Assembly (NCBI RefSeq): GCF_001652725.1
Contig: NZ_LWHJ01000030.1
Span: 186,001 to 250,000, forward strand
Direction: 5' to 3'
Source of the DNA: Pedobacter psychrophilus
GTDB lineage: Bacteria; Bacteroidota; Bacteroidia; Sphingobacteriales; Sphingobacteriaceae
Length of the DNA: 64,000 bases
The translations under genes were made by a program, and so were the position numbers. The notes under the pieces were generated by a model. It did not search any database and was not told the DNA's origin. It was given only the letters and a program-made list of their open reading frames with translations. This document shows positions 18,608 through 27,242 of this stretch, one piece after another (positions within the stretch are counted from its first letter, which is position 1; each line of letters opens with the position of its first letter).

Positions 18608-21121
18608 TCAATAATCACTTTCCATTTTACCAATCATTTTTGCAACACGTTCTTCTACAGTTTCGGTACTTAATTTTTCCCTGCTCAACCTATCTACCAT
18701 TACGGGGAAAGCAAAAGGAGAAGGTCCATTTGTGTTTTTAATGATATGCTTTTGCGATTGAATCCTTTGTAAAGCCTCACGCATCCTAAATTCTTCTAAT
18801 TGAAAAGCCAAAGCTTCATTATAGGCTTGTCTTACCAATAAATTATCATTTTCATACTCGTTAAATACGTCAAATAATAAAGAAGAATTAGATTGTAAAT
18901 GCTTGTTAGACATATTTTTACCAGGAAAACCAGTGAAAATTAATCCTGCAATGTGTGCAATATCTCTAAATTTTCTTCTCGCCATTTCATTGGCATTTAA
19001 ACTATGCTGAATGTCGTCTAGTAGGTTTTTATCGCTAAATAAACCATTTAAAATGGACTGTTCTAAAGGCATTGCTTCATCTGTAAGCAGCTCAAAACCA
19101 TAATCGTTCATGGCAATAGAAAAAGAAGCACTTTTCAATTTAGTCATCCGGTAGGCAAAGAGAGAAGCTAAACCTTCATGCACCAACCTGCCTTCAAAAG
19201 GATAGAAAAAATAATGAAAACCACTTCTGCTTTCAACAATCTCTATTAAAAATTCGTCTTTAAAGGGTAAGTGAGATTGTGCAATTTGTCTATCAAATAA
19301 TGGGCGTAAAGCTTTTACTTCTTCATCTTCTTCTACTCCTAAGGCTACTTCATCTAATTTTTGCCTAAAAACGGCAGAAAGTTGCGAGGATAATGGCATT
19401 CTGCTTCCTGCCCAACTCGCAATCAAACCTTTGTTTTTCTTACTGACTTTTACATAAGCAGTCATATCTTTAAATCGGATAAATTCTAAACTTCTACCGG
19501 CAAACCAAAAGGTATCACCTGTTTTTAATTTAGAAATAAATCCTTCTTCAACAGAACCTAAACTTCCGCCAGATTGAAATTTAACCCTCACATTTACATC
19601 GCCAGTAATGGTTCCCATGCTTAAGCGATGTCTCATGGCAACTCTTTTATCGTTCACTTTAAAAACTCCTTCTTCTATTTCTACTTTTAAAAATTCATCA
19701 TAAGCACTTAAAGATTTCCCTCCACGGGTGATGAATTGTAAAATATCATGGAACTCATTTCGGGTTAAATCGGCGTAAGCAAAAGTATTGATGATTTGTT
19801 GATAGGTTTCTTCCGCTTTAAAACCATCTGAAACAGCAAGTGTAACCAAATACTGTATCAGTACATCATAAGCTAATAAAACAGGATCTCGGCTTTCAAA
19901 TATTTCATGTTCAATTCCGTATTTTAAAGCAGCACCTTCCAGTAGTTCTAAAGAATGTGTAGGGACAAAATAAGCTTTAGAAATAGCTCCAGGATGATGC
20001 CCGCTTCTGCCAGCCCTTTGCATAAAACGGGCAACGCCTTTCGGGCTGCCAATTTGTATCACGGTATCAACAGGTCGAAAATCTACACCTAAATCTAAAC
20101 TAGAAGTACAAACAACCAATTTTAAAATTGCTGCATGAAGCGCCTCCTCTACCCAAGCTCTTAATTCATTATCTAAAGAACCGTGATGCATGGCCATGAC
20201 CCCAGCATATTCTGGATAGTTATCTAAAATAGCATGATACCAAATTTCAGATTGTGCCCTTGTATTGGTAAAAATTAATGTGGTCTTACTGTTAGCCACA
20301 ATCTCCATTACTTCAGGCAAAAGTTTAAGACCAATGTGCCCGCTCCAGCTATATTTTTCTACGTTTTCTGGTATGATAGATTTGATTTCTAGCTTTTTTG
20401 CGATGTTTGCCCGTACCATTTTTTTTCTATCCAAAGAAAAATTTGGACCTAATAGCACATCACCCGCTTCTTCTAAATTACCAATAGTTGCACTGATACC
20501 CCAGATTTTTAAGTTTAAAGCAGAAGACTGAAGGCTGAGAGTTTGTTTTTCGCTTTTTTCTTTTTGCTTTAAGCTTTTTAACCTTGATAAGCCTAACTCT
20601 ACCTGAACGCCCCTTTTTGTGCCTAACAATTCATGCCATTCATCAATCACTACTGCCCGTAAATTTTTGAATGTTTTAGGATACTCCTTTTGAGCTAACA
20701 TTAAATGTAAACTTTCTGGTGTTGTCAGTAAAACTTCTGGTGGTTTTCTTTTTATGGCTTGTTTATCCGCAGAAGAAGTATCACCAGTTCTTGTTCCAAT
20801 TTTCCATGGGATACCTAAATCATCAACCACAGACTGCATGGCTTTTTGAATATCATTGGTTAATGCTCTTAATGGCGTAATCCATAAAAGCATTAACCCA
20901 CTATTTAATTTTTGCTGATAAGTTTCAGGATTTTCATTGATATATTCTATAATAAAAGGCAAAAACATAGCAAAGGTTTTTCCGCTGCCAGTTGGGGCGT
21001 TAAGCAATCCCGAAAAACCTTTCAAATAGCTATCCATCATCTCTTTTTGAAATGGAAATTGCTCCCATTTTTTTAAAAGATACCATTCTTGGATGAGCCG
21101 CTCTCCTTTAGAAATTGCCAT
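18608..21121 (-). CDS. Ligase-associated DEXH-box helicase (Lhr type), with repeat-encoded insert
   Basis: An 837-residue superfamily 2 helicase. Motif I is NAPTGSGKT (residues 41-49), motif II DEWH (160-163), motif III GISATIG (208-214), and the second RecA domain ends in FMQRAGRSGHHPG (motif VI). DEWH with the long C-terminal winged-helix region identifies the ligase-associated Lhr group that usually works with a DNA ligase, a phosphoesterase and an exonuclease; none of these is nearby. Between motifs II and III, residues about 183-203 are encoded by a palindromic repeat (20507-20581) and are very likely not part of the ancestral protein. Lhr proteins act in DNA repair. Confidence 0.9.
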   Translation of the reverse strand: MAISKGERLIQEWYLLKKWEQFPFQKEMMDSYLKGFSGLLNAPTGSGKTFAMFLPFIIEYINENPETYQQKLNSGLMLLWITPLRALTNDIQKAMQSVVDDLGIPWKIGTRTGDTSSADKQAIKRKPPEVLLTTPESLHLMLAQKEYPKTFKNLRAVVIDEWHELLGTKRGVQVELGLSRLKSLKQKEKSEKQTLSLQSSALNLKIWGISATIGNLEEAGDVLLGPNFSLDRKKMVRANIAKKLEIKSIIPENVEKYSWSGHIGLKLLPEVMEIVANSKTTLIFTNTRAQSEIWYHAILDNYPEYAGVMAMHHGSLDNELRAWVEEALHAAILKLVVCTSSLDLGVDFRPVDTVIQIGSPKGVARFMQRAGRSGHHPGAISKAYFVPTHSLELLEGAALKYGIEHEIFESRDPVLLAYDVLIQYLVTLAVSDGFKAEETYQQIINTFAYADLTRNEFHDILQFITRGGKSLSAYDEFLKVEIEEGVFKVNDKRVAMRHRLSMGTITGDVNVRVKFQSGGSLGSVEEGFISKLKTGDTFWFAGRSLEFIRFKDMTAYVKVSKKNKGLIASWAGSRMPLSSQLSAVFRQKLDEVALGVEEDEEVKALRPLFDRQIAQSHLPFKDEFLIEIVESRSGFHYFFYPFEGRLVHEGLASLFAYRMTKLKSASFSIAMNDYGFELLTDEAMPLEQSILNGLFSDKNLLDDIQHSLNANEMARRKFRDIAHIAGLIFTGFPGKNMSNKHLQSNSSLLFDVFNEYENDNLLVRQAYNEALAFQLEEFRMREALQRIQSQKHIIKNTNGPSPFAFPVMVDRLSREKLSTETVEERVAKMIGKMESDY
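20507..20581 (-). repeat. Palindromic repeat inserted in frame in the helicase gene
   Basis: On the minus strand it reads AAAAAGCTTAAAGCAAAAAG and ends with CAGCCTTCAGTCTTCTGC, then TTTAAACTTAAA. The arms are imperfect inverted repeats. The same arms occur within argC (43966-44049), where AAAAAGCTTAAAGCCAAAAG is almost identical. The length is a multiple of three in effect, since the helicase frame stays open. Confidence 0.75.
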
Positions 21122-21202
21122 GAATTAAAAATACTATTTAAGCTAATTTGTTTGCAAAGGGAAAGCCAAAGTTTTGAAAAAGGATTTTTTGTAAAGTGAT
21201 AG

Positions 21203-21299
21203 CTGCGTTAACGATAGAAACGGCATCCTTTTTTTGCACTAGCCGGTAAGCAAGTAGCAAAAAAGATATAGTGGTCCGCCAGCTGGCGGATAAACGCCC
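21203..21299. repeat. Dispersed intergenic repeat, copy 2 (reverse orientation)
   Basis: It reads GCGTTAACGATAGAAACGGC, then ATCCTTTTTTTGC, GCAAAAAAGATA, the palindrome GTCCGCCAGCTGGCGGA and TAAACGCCC. It is the reverse of copies at 17265 and 41268. It lies just downstream of higA. Confidence 0.85.
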
Positions 21300-21307
21300 T
21301 TAATAAA

Positions 21308-21664
21308 TTAATACGCTTGCACTAAAACTTCAGTAGGTATTTGTAATTGATCATGCAACTTTCTAATCATATTTAAAGAAAGCTTTCTTTTTTTATTTAA
21401 AATTTCACTAACCCTACTTTTTAGCCCAATAACTTTCACTAAATCGTTTGGAGTATAGCCCATTTGTTCCATTCTAAATTTTAAGGCTTCAATTGGGTCT
21501 GGCAAATCTATTGGGAAATTCACATCCTCATAATTTTCAATTAAGATGCTTAAAATCTCCAACTCATCACCTTCGGGAGTATTTAAATCTGCATCAAATA
21601 TGATTTCTAACCTTTCTAAAGCAGCTTTATAATCGGATTCTGATTTTATGGGTTTAATGGTCAT
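21308..21664 (-). CDS. higA: HigA-type antitoxin with helix-turn-helix
   Basis: A 118-residue protein with an acidic N-terminal part (PEGDELEILSILIENYE) typical of HigA-like antitoxins, then a helix-turn-helix of the Xre type: RMEQMGYTPNDLVKVIGLKS and RVSEILNKKRKLSLNMIRKLHDQL. It lies 5 bases after the HigB-type toxin gene on the same strand, the toxin-first order typical of higBA. It probably neutralises the toxin and represses the pair's promoter. Confidence 0.88.
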   Translation of the reverse strand: MTIKPIKSESDYKAALERLEIIFDADLNTPEGDELEILSILIENYEDVNFPIDLPDPIEALKFRMEQMGYTPNDLVKVIGLKSRVSEILNKKRKLSLNMIRKLHDQLQIPTEVLVQAY

Positions 21665-21669
21665 AATTT

Positions 21670-21963
21670 TTAAATTTTATTAGCGTCAACTTTATCATAT
21701 TCAGCATGTGTCCCTACAAATCGAATCCAAATCATAGCATACTTATAGCTTACTTTCACTATGATTCTATATTTATTTCCCTTTATGTTAAACACTACAC
21801 GATTATCTTGTAAAATGCTAGCATTAGGATAAACTATTTTAATATCAATTGGAGACTTAAATAGACTGTCGCTGATTTCTTTATACCAAGATTTTAATTG
21901 CTGCTCGCTATCAGAATGTCTTTCCCAAAATTCTCGTAAAATGCCCTTAGAAATTATCCTCAT
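21670..21963 (-). CDS. higB: HigB-type mRNA-interferase toxin
   Basis: The toxin has 97 residues from the ATG at 21963; a TTG 15 bases upstream would add only five residues. It begins MRIISKGILREFWERH, has LKSWYKEI and the conserved VFNIKGNKYRIIVKVSYK, ending WIRFVGTHAEYDKVDA, all typical of HigB toxins, which cut mRNA on the ribosome. It is the first gene of the pair with higA. Confidence 0.9.
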   Translation of the reverse strand: MRIISKGILREFWERHSDSEQQLKSWYKEISDSLFKSPIDIKIVYPNASILQDNRVVFNIKGNKYRIIVKVSYKYAMIWIRFVGTHAEYDKVDANKI

Positions 21964-22022
21964 TTTAATACTGGACAAATATAATAAAAAAGTTCCCGTA
22001 ACGGGAATTGCGTTTCTGATTT

Positions 22023-23366
22023 CTATTCTTCTAACAACCTACTATCAATTTCCTTAGTAGCTTTCGCACCTAATTTCTTTAAATTCTCTACACGGTTAAT
22101 CAAATTTCCATTGCCCAAAGTGAGTTTGCCCATCGCTTCGCCATAAACTTTTTGAGATTTATCTAAATGATCACCAACTTTTTGTAAATCAGTTACAAAG
22201 CCAACAAATTTATCATAAAGCTGACCTGCTTTGGTAGCAATATCTATGGCGTTTTTGGTTTGCTGTTCTTGTTTCCAGATGGAAGCAACGGTTTTTAAAG
22301 TTGCTAAAAGGGTAGAAGGTGTTACAATAACCACTTTTTTATTCCAGGCAAAATCAAACAAATCCTGATCATATTGTACCGCAATGGCAAAAGAAGATTC
22401 TATTGGGATAAATAAAAGCACAAATTCTGGTGAATTTATTTGATATAAATCCTGATAGTTTTTAATGCTTAAACCCATAATATGAGATTTAATAGAAGCA
22501 ATATGCTGCTTGGTAAATGTTAATCTGTCTTCCTCATTTTCTGCAGAAACCAACTTTTCATAAGCAATCAGTGATACTTTAGAATCTATAACGATATGTT
22601 TTTGCTCGGGTAAAAAAACCACCATATCTGGCAATAATCTATTCCCATCGGCAGCTACATAATTGCTTTGCTTGGTATAATTCACGCCTTCTAACAAGCC
22701 AGAACCTTCCATTAGTTTATCCAAAACCATTTCGCCCCAGTTCCCCTGTTTTTTATTGTCACCTTTTAAGGCTCTTGTTAAATTATGCGCTTCGTCGCTA
22801 ATTTGTTTGTTCAGTTCCATTAGTTTGGATAGTTCACCTTTTAAAATGTTCCGCTCATCAGATTCTGATTTGTAAACTTTCTCAACCTTATCTTCAAAAG
22901 CTTTAATGTTTTCTTTCAATGGATTTAGTAAAATATCGAGGTTGGTTCGGTTGGTTTCTGTAAACTCTGCAGTTTTTTGTTTAAGGATTTGAGCGGCAAT
23001 CAGTTCAAAATCTTTGGAGAATTTTACCTGTGTTTCGGTAATAAACTTTTCTTGTTGATGCAAACGTTGCTGTTCAGCTTTGCAAGCTTCTTCAATTTTT
23101 GAAACTTGTTGTTTTTCTTGGGTGAGCTGGGAAATTAGTTCATTTTTCTCTTCTTCTAAACGATAAATCCTATGTAAAAAGCGATTTTCATTTTCCTGTT
23201 TCTCTTCTTTTGCGCTTAAAACCTTTTGCTCTTCTACAGCTAATTCTGTTTTGAGTTGGTTATATTCCTCAATAGCAATTCCTCCTATAATTTTTGGTTT
23301 TTTTACAAATAAAATTATTGCAATAACTAAAATAATGACAGCTATAATGATTGGGAGAAATTCCAT
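22023..23366 (-). CDS. rmuC: DNA recombination protein RmuC
   Basis: The gene runs from ATG 23366 (MEFLPIIIAVIILVIAIILF, one membrane helix) and encodes 447 residues; a TTG 21 bases upstream is not needed. A long coiled coil (about residues 25-135) precedes the nuclease-like domain with KKQGNWGEMVLDKLMEGSGL, LLPDMVVFLPEQKHIVIDSKVSL and FVLLFIPIESSFA. RmuC limits DNA inversions and is related to PD-(D/E)xK nucleases. Length and order are normal. Confidence 0.93.
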   Translation of the reverse strand: MEFLPIIIAVIILVIAIILFVKKPKIIGGIAIEEYNQLKTELAVEEQKVLSAKEEKQENENRFLHRIYRLEEEKNELISQLTQEKQQVSKIEEACKAEQQRLHQQEKFITETQVKFSKDFELIAAQILKQKTAEFTETNRTNLDILLNPLKENIKAFEDKVEKVYKSESDERNILKGELSKLMELNKQISDEAHNLTRALKGDNKKQGNWGEMVLDKLMEGSGLLEGVNYTKQSNYVAADGNRLLPDMVVFLPEQKHIVIDSKVSLIAYEKLVSAENEEDRLTFTKQHIASIKSHIMGLSIKNYQDLYQINSPEFVLLFIPIESSFAIAVQYDQDLFDFAWNKKVVIVTPSTLLATLKTVASIWKQEQQTKNAIDIATKAGQLYDKFVGFVTDLQKVGDHLDKSQKVYGEAMGKLTLGNGNLINRVENLKKLGAKATKEIDSRLLEE

Positions 23367-23420
23367 TGATGTTTGGTTTAAAATCAAAAATAGGAAAATT
23401 GAGGTAAGTAATTTTGATGA

Positions 23421-23579
23421 TTTTTGTCTGAATCACGATTTTTAGGATTCAAAGATTAACAGGATGATTTGCTTACTGAAGAATTGATAAGATAAATCAA
23501 GAGTTCAATTTTCAATTAATAATCCACCAATAATCATCCAATAAATCCTAAAATCCCTTTTATCAAGATTCAGACAATT
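23421..23579. repeat. Imperfect inverted repeat, second copy of the 13781 family
   Basis: The left arm TTTTGTCTGAATCACGATTT, followed by AGGATTCAAAGATTAAC, pairs with AATCCTAAAATC...ATCAAGATTCAGACAATT. The arms match those at 13781-13942. Confidence 0.8.
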
Positions 23580-23600
23580 AAGAAGCGTGAAAACATTTAT

Positions 23601-23629
23601 AAAAAAAGCCGCTTTTCAGCAGCTTTTTT
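23601..23629 (-). terminator. Intrinsic terminator downstream of tRNA-Arg
   Basis: On the minus strand AAAAAAGCTGCT, loop GAAA and AGCGGCTTTTTT form a stem with a T run directly after the tRNA 3' end. Confidence 0.8.
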
Positions 23630-23630
23630 G

Positions 23631-23702
23631 TGGTCCCGACGAGAATCGAACTCATATCTAAAGTTTAGGAAACTTCTATTCTATCCGTTGAACTACGGGA
23701 CC
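23631..23702 (-). tRNA. tRNA-Arg (anticodon CCT)
   Basis: On the minus strand the 72-nt sequence folds as a cloverleaf: acceptor GGTCCCG/CGGGACC with discriminator A, D arm GTTC-loop-GAAT, anticodon arm GAAGT-TTCCTAA-ACTTT with anticodon CCT (reads AGG), and T arm containing GTTCGATTC. The CCA end is not fully encoded. A broken GIY-YIG gene abuts its 5' end, 2 bases away, and a partial second copy of the tRNA lies upstream of that gene. Confidence 0.93.
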
Positions 23703-23703
23703 A

Positions 23704-23952
23704 TTATTTTGGCAAAGATTTCAAAAATTCTTTGCCAATTCCACTTTTATAATATATTTCTTTTTATCTGGCTGCTTGTCTGCCAACTATAGATTCATTA
23801 TAAATTAATTTCCAGGGTCTATATCCTTTAGTGGATTTCGTTTTACCTGAATTGTGTTCTTTTAATCTTTTATCTAAGTTGGAACTAAAACCAACATAAA
23901 TTCTATTATCTTTCTCACTAATCAGGGCATAAACATAATAAACTTCTTCCAC
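23704..23952 (-). pseudogene. GIY-YIG nuclease-like gene with an internal stop codon
   Basis: Starting at a GTG at 23952, the frame encodes VYYVYALISEKDNRIYVG, a GIY-YIG core of the UvrC-intron-type class, followed by KRLKEHNSGKTKSTKGYRPW and a stop at residue 63 (TAA at 23764-23766). The frame goes on beyond with KEIYYKSGIGKEFLKSLPK, the usual end of the family, and stops at 23704. One nonsense change has thus split the gene, and the second catalytic-region helix is lost. No in-frame ATG exists upstream. The gene lies between the partial and the complete tRNA-Arg copy. Confidence 0.8.
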
Positions 23953-23955
23953 ATT

Positions 23956-24020
23956 TAAAGTTTAGGAAACTTCCCTGCCTGCCGGTAGGCAAGGTATTCT
24001 ATCCGTTGAACTACGGGACC
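23956..24020 (-). other. Partial tRNA-Arg copy interrupted by a short palindrome
   Basis: On the minus strand GGTCCCGTAGTTCAACGGAT and then AGAATA equal the first 26 bases of the tRNA-Arg gene at 23702. Next is an inserted palindrome of about 21 bases with CCTACCGGCAGG at its heart, and then GAAGTTTCCTAAACTTT, the same anticodon arm. The D arm and anticodon arm are thus present but the T arm and 3' acceptor half are missing; it cannot make a functional tRNA. Confidence 0.85.
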
Positions 24021-24095
24021 AATCTATTTGCGATTAGAGAATTTTAGATTTACGATTAATACACAAATCTAAAATAGTAAATCATTATTCTAAAA

Positions 24096-26159
24096 TCATC
24101 TAACCACACTCCCAACTCCAAATTCTTCTTTTGGAGCGACAAAAGTAAGTTTTCCATCCGAATTTTCGGCCATTAAAACCATTCCTTGTGAAATTATACC
24201 TTTAATTTCTCTTGGCGCAAGGTTTATCAAAATACTTACCTGCTGTCCAACAATCTTTTCGGGGTCAAAAAACTCTGCGATTCCTGAAACAACCGTTCTT
24301 TGGTCTAAGCCGGTATCAATCGTTAATTTCAATAGTTTTTTTGTTTTCGCAACCTTTTCTGCAGTTAAGATTTTTCCTGTTCTAATATCCAAGGCAGAAA
24401 AATCATCAAAGCTAATATCTGCTTTTGCAGGGGTTACTTCAGATTTAATTGCAGCTAAAGCTTCCGTTTTTTTATCTTCCAACTTTTTAATTTGTGCTTC
24501 CACAACTTCATCTTCTATTTTTTCAAATAATAAGGTCGCAGGGTTTAATTGATGTCCGTCTTTAAAAATAATTTCCTCATCATAACTCAAAACATCCCTC
24601 TCTATATTTAACATCCCAAAAAGCTTTTTGGAAGAATAAGGTAAAAAAGCTTGAGACAAAGTTGCTAAATGGGCAATGATGTGCAAACAGTTTTGCAAAA
24701 CTTCTCTGGCTTCTTCAGGACTTTCCTTAAAAGTTTTCCAAGGCTCATTTTCTGTTAAATACCTGTTTCCTAAACGGGCAATATCCATCACGCTAGCAAT
24801 AGCGTTTCTAAATTTAAAATCACCTAAATAAATATCAACATCATCATAAGCTTTCCCAATTTCATCAAATAAAGATTGGTTTTTTATTTTTTCTCCACCT
24901 AAAACTTTCCCTTCAAAGTATTTGTGCATCAAAATCATTACCCTATTCACAAAATTCCCTAAAATGGCCACCAACTCATTATTCACCCTCGCTTGGTAAT
25001 CTTTCCAGGTAAACTCGCTATCACTGGTTTCGGGCATAATAGAAGTTAAAACATAACGCAATTCGTCTTGCTTGTTAGGAAATTCTTCTAAATATTCATG
25101 CAACCAAACGGCGTGATTTCTTGAGGTAGAAAGTTTATCGCCTTCTAAATTCAAAAACTCATTTGCAGGTACTTGGGTTGGCAAAATATAATCGCCGTGG
25201 GCATGTAAAATAGAAGGAAAAGTAATACAATGAAAAACAATATTATCCTTACCTATAAAATGTATCAGACAAGAATTATCGGCTTCATTTGGTTGTTCTT
25301 TCCAATATAATTGCCAGTCTTTATTATGATCAATTGCCCATTGTTTGGTAGCAGAAATATAGCCGATTGGTGCATCCATCCACACATAAAGCTTCTTACC
25401 TTCCGCTTCTTGCAAAGGCACATCAATTCCCCAATCTAAATCACGCGTCATGGATCGAGGCTGTAAACCTTGCTTTAACCAGGAACTACATTGGCCATAA
25501 ACATTTGTTTTCCAAATATCTTTTTTGCCTTCTAACAGCCATTTTTCTAGCCAAGGCTGATATTTATCCAATGGCAAATACCAATGTTTGGTAGGTTTTA
25601 AAATTGGAGCGTTTCCGCTTAAAGTAGATCGTGGATTGATTAAATCTGTCGGACTAAGCGAAGTGCCACATTTTTCGCATTGATCGCCGTAAGCGTTATC
25701 ATTACCGCAATTAGGACAAGTCCCAATGATGTATCTATCCGCTAAAAACTGTTGATATTCCTCATCAAAATATTGATCAGAAAATTTTTCTATAAATTCT
25801 CCTTTTTCATAAAGATTCAAGAAAAATTCTTGCGAAAGATCATGATGAATGGCAGAAGAAGTACGGTGATAAATATCAAAAGCAATCCCAAAATCCTCAA
25901 AACTTTGTTTTATTTGATGATGGTATTGATCAATAATTGCTTGAGGAGTAGTGCCTTCCTTCTTCGCTTTTATAGTAATTGCCGCTCCATGTTCGTCAGA
26001 ACCACAAACGTAAACCACATCTTTTTTTTGTAAGCGCAAATGCCTCACAAAAATATCCGCAGGCAAATAAGCACCAGCCAAATGCCCAATATGTAAAGGT
26101 CCGTTTGCGTAAGGCAAAGCAGAAGTAATGGTATATCTCTTAAAATCTTTTTGAGTCAA
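24096..26159 (-). CDS. metG: Methionine-tRNA ligase
   Basis: MetG charges initiator and elongator methionine tRNAs. The class I signature HIGH lies in ANGPLHIGHLAG; a zinc knuckle is CPNCGNDNAYGDQCEKCG, the KMSKS-type loop is GDKLSTSRN, and a C-terminal tRNA-binding OB domain (DIRTGKILTAEKV) completes the protein at about 687 residues. The start chosen is the TTG at 26159 (reading TQKDFKRYTITSALPYANG after the initiating Met), because a -7 promoter box lies just upstream. A longer frame to a GTG at 26258 would run through that promoter and part of a repeat. Confidence 0.93.
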   Translation of the reverse strand: MTQKDFKRYTITSALPYANGPLHIGHLAGAYLPADIFVRHLRLQKKDVVYVCGSDEHGAAITIKAKKEGTTPQAIIDQYHHQIKQSFEDFGIAFDIYHRTSSAIHHDLSQEFFLNLYEKGEFIEKFSDQYFDEEYQQFLADRYIIGTCPNCGNDNAYGDQCEKCGTSLSPTDLINPRSTLSGNAPILKPTKHWYLPLDKYQPWLEKWLLEGKKDIWKTNVYGQCSSWLKQGLQPRSMTRDLDWGIDVPLQEAEGKKLYVWMDAPIGYISATKQWAIDHNKDWQLYWKEQPNEADNSCLIHFIGKDNIVFHCITFPSILHAHGDYILPTQVPANEFLNLEGDKLSTSRNHAVWLHEYLEEFPNKQDELRYVLTSIMPETSDSEFTWKDYQARVNNELVAILGNFVNRVMILMHKYFEGKVLGGEKIKNQSLFDEIGKAYDDVDIYLGDFKFRNAIASVMDIARLGNRYLTENEPWKTFKESPEEAREVLQNCLHIIAHLATLSQAFLPYSSKKLFGMLNIERDVLSYDEEIIFKDGHQLNPATLLFEKIEDEVVEAQIKKLEDKKTEALAAIKSEVTPAKADISFDDFSALDIRTGKILTAEKVAKTKKLLKLTIDTGLDQRTVVSGIAEFFDPEKIVGQQVSILINLAPREIKGIISQGMVLMAENSDGKLTFVAPKEEFGVGSVVR

Positions 26160-26189
26160 AACAGAAATTGTGTTTGTTTTATTAATTTG

Positions 26190-26197
26190 CAAAGATA
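26190..26197 (-). promoter_or_regulatory. -7 box of the metG promoter
   Basis: On the minus strand TATCTTTG matches TAnnTTTG and sits about 31 bases before the TTG start of metG, which supports that start codon. Confidence 0.55.
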
Positions 26198-26245
26198 ATT
26201 GATATTGATTAAATAAAATTATTAAAGAAAAAGATAAATAATTTG

Positions 26246-26320
26246 TGCGTTTTAACACGCTATCCGCTCATACTACACAGGCATTAGCCACAAGCCGGTA
26301 TCCGCTGCTATCGTTAACGC
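26246..26320. repeat. Dispersed intergenic repeat, variant copy 3
   Basis: It begins GTGCGTTTTAACACGCTATC and ends CTATCGTTAACGC. The middle (CATACTACACAGGC, CCACAAGCC) also occurs, reversed, in the copy at 48654. It shares the ends GCGTTTT and ATCGTTAACGC with the other copies but lacks the CCGCCAGCTGGCGG palindrome. Confidence 0.7.
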
Positions 26321-26348
26321 CTTATAAAATCTTATAAAAAATTAAATC

Positions 26349-27242
26349 ATGATACAACCTCCACAATTAAAAAAAGGAGATAAAATTGCCATTACTTGCC
26401 CTGCTAAAAGTTTAAAAGCACCTATGACAGATGCTATAAAATTGCTAGAATCTTGGGGATTAGAAGTGGTTTTGGGGGAGAGTGTAAATTCAGTTTTTCA
26501 TCAATTTGCGGGTAAAGATGAATTACGGGCTGCCGATATGCAAAAATTCATAGATGATGAAAGCATAAAAGCAATTATTGCTGCCCGAGGTGGTTACGGT
26601 TGCATCCGGATTGTTGATGAGATTGATTGGAAACCTTTATTGGTAAACCCAAAATGGATTATTGGCTTTAGTGACATTACCGTTTTTCATTTACAATTGC
26701 AAAGTTTGGGTTTACAGAGTTTACACGCACAAATGCCGGTTAATATCAGCGAAAGCAGCAAAGAAGGATTAGAAAGCTTAAGAAAGGTATTGTTTGGCGA
26801 GAATTTAGAATATGAGATTGAAGCTAATGATAGAAATAAAATCGGCGAAAGCCAAGCAGAATTAATTGGTGGAAATTTAAGTTTGTTAGTGGCTTGTCTA
26901 AATTCGAAAAGTGATATTTCTTACGATGGAAAAATTCTTTTTGTAGAGGAAGTTGGCGAATATGAATATGCTATTGATAGGATGATGCGAACTTTAGATA
27001 GAGCTGGAAAACTGAAAAATTTGGCTGGTTTAATTGTCGGTGGTTTCACCGACATTAAAATAAATGATATTCCTTTTGGTTTTTCTGCTTATGAAATTAT
27101 TGAAGAAATAGTTTCTAAATATCATTATCCGGTTTGTTATCATTTCCCAGCCGGGCATTTACCCGACAACAGAGCCTTAATTTTTGGAGAAAAAGTTAGA
27201 TTAATAGTTAGCAAAGAAAGTGTTCAAATAAATTTTAAATAA
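26349..27242 (+). CDS. S66-family LD-carboxypeptidase
   Basis: A 297-residue protein of the LdcA/microcin-C immunity family, serine peptidases that cut L,D-tetrapeptides of recycled murein or peptide antibiotics. It has ARGGYG (about 78-83), the nucleophile Ser in GFSDIT, a conserved Glu in the VEEVGEYEYAIDRM region and the catalytic His in PAGHLPDN. There is no signal peptide, in line with cytosolic murein recycling. Its stop overlaps the start of the DoxX gene by one base, so they are co-translated. Confidence 0.9.
   Translation: MIQPPQLKKGDKIAITCPAKSLKAPMTDAIKLLESWGLEVVLGESVNSVFHQFAGKDELRAADMQKFIDDESIKAIIAARGGYGCIRIVDEIDWKPLLVNPKWIIGFSDITVFHLQLQSLGLQSLHAQMPVNISESSKEGLESLRKVLFGENLEYEIEANDRNKIGESQAELIGGNLSLLVACLNSKSDISYDGKILFVEEVGEYEYAIDRMMRTLDRAGKLKNLAGLIVGGFTDIKINDIPFGFSAYEIIEEIVSKYHYPVCYHFPAGHLPDNRALIFGEKVRLIVSKESVQINFK

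Noticed and set aside
24096-26258. Longer metG frame starting at GTG 26258
   Set aside because: The extra 33 codons pass through a repeat and a -7 promoter box and are not like any MetG N-terminus.
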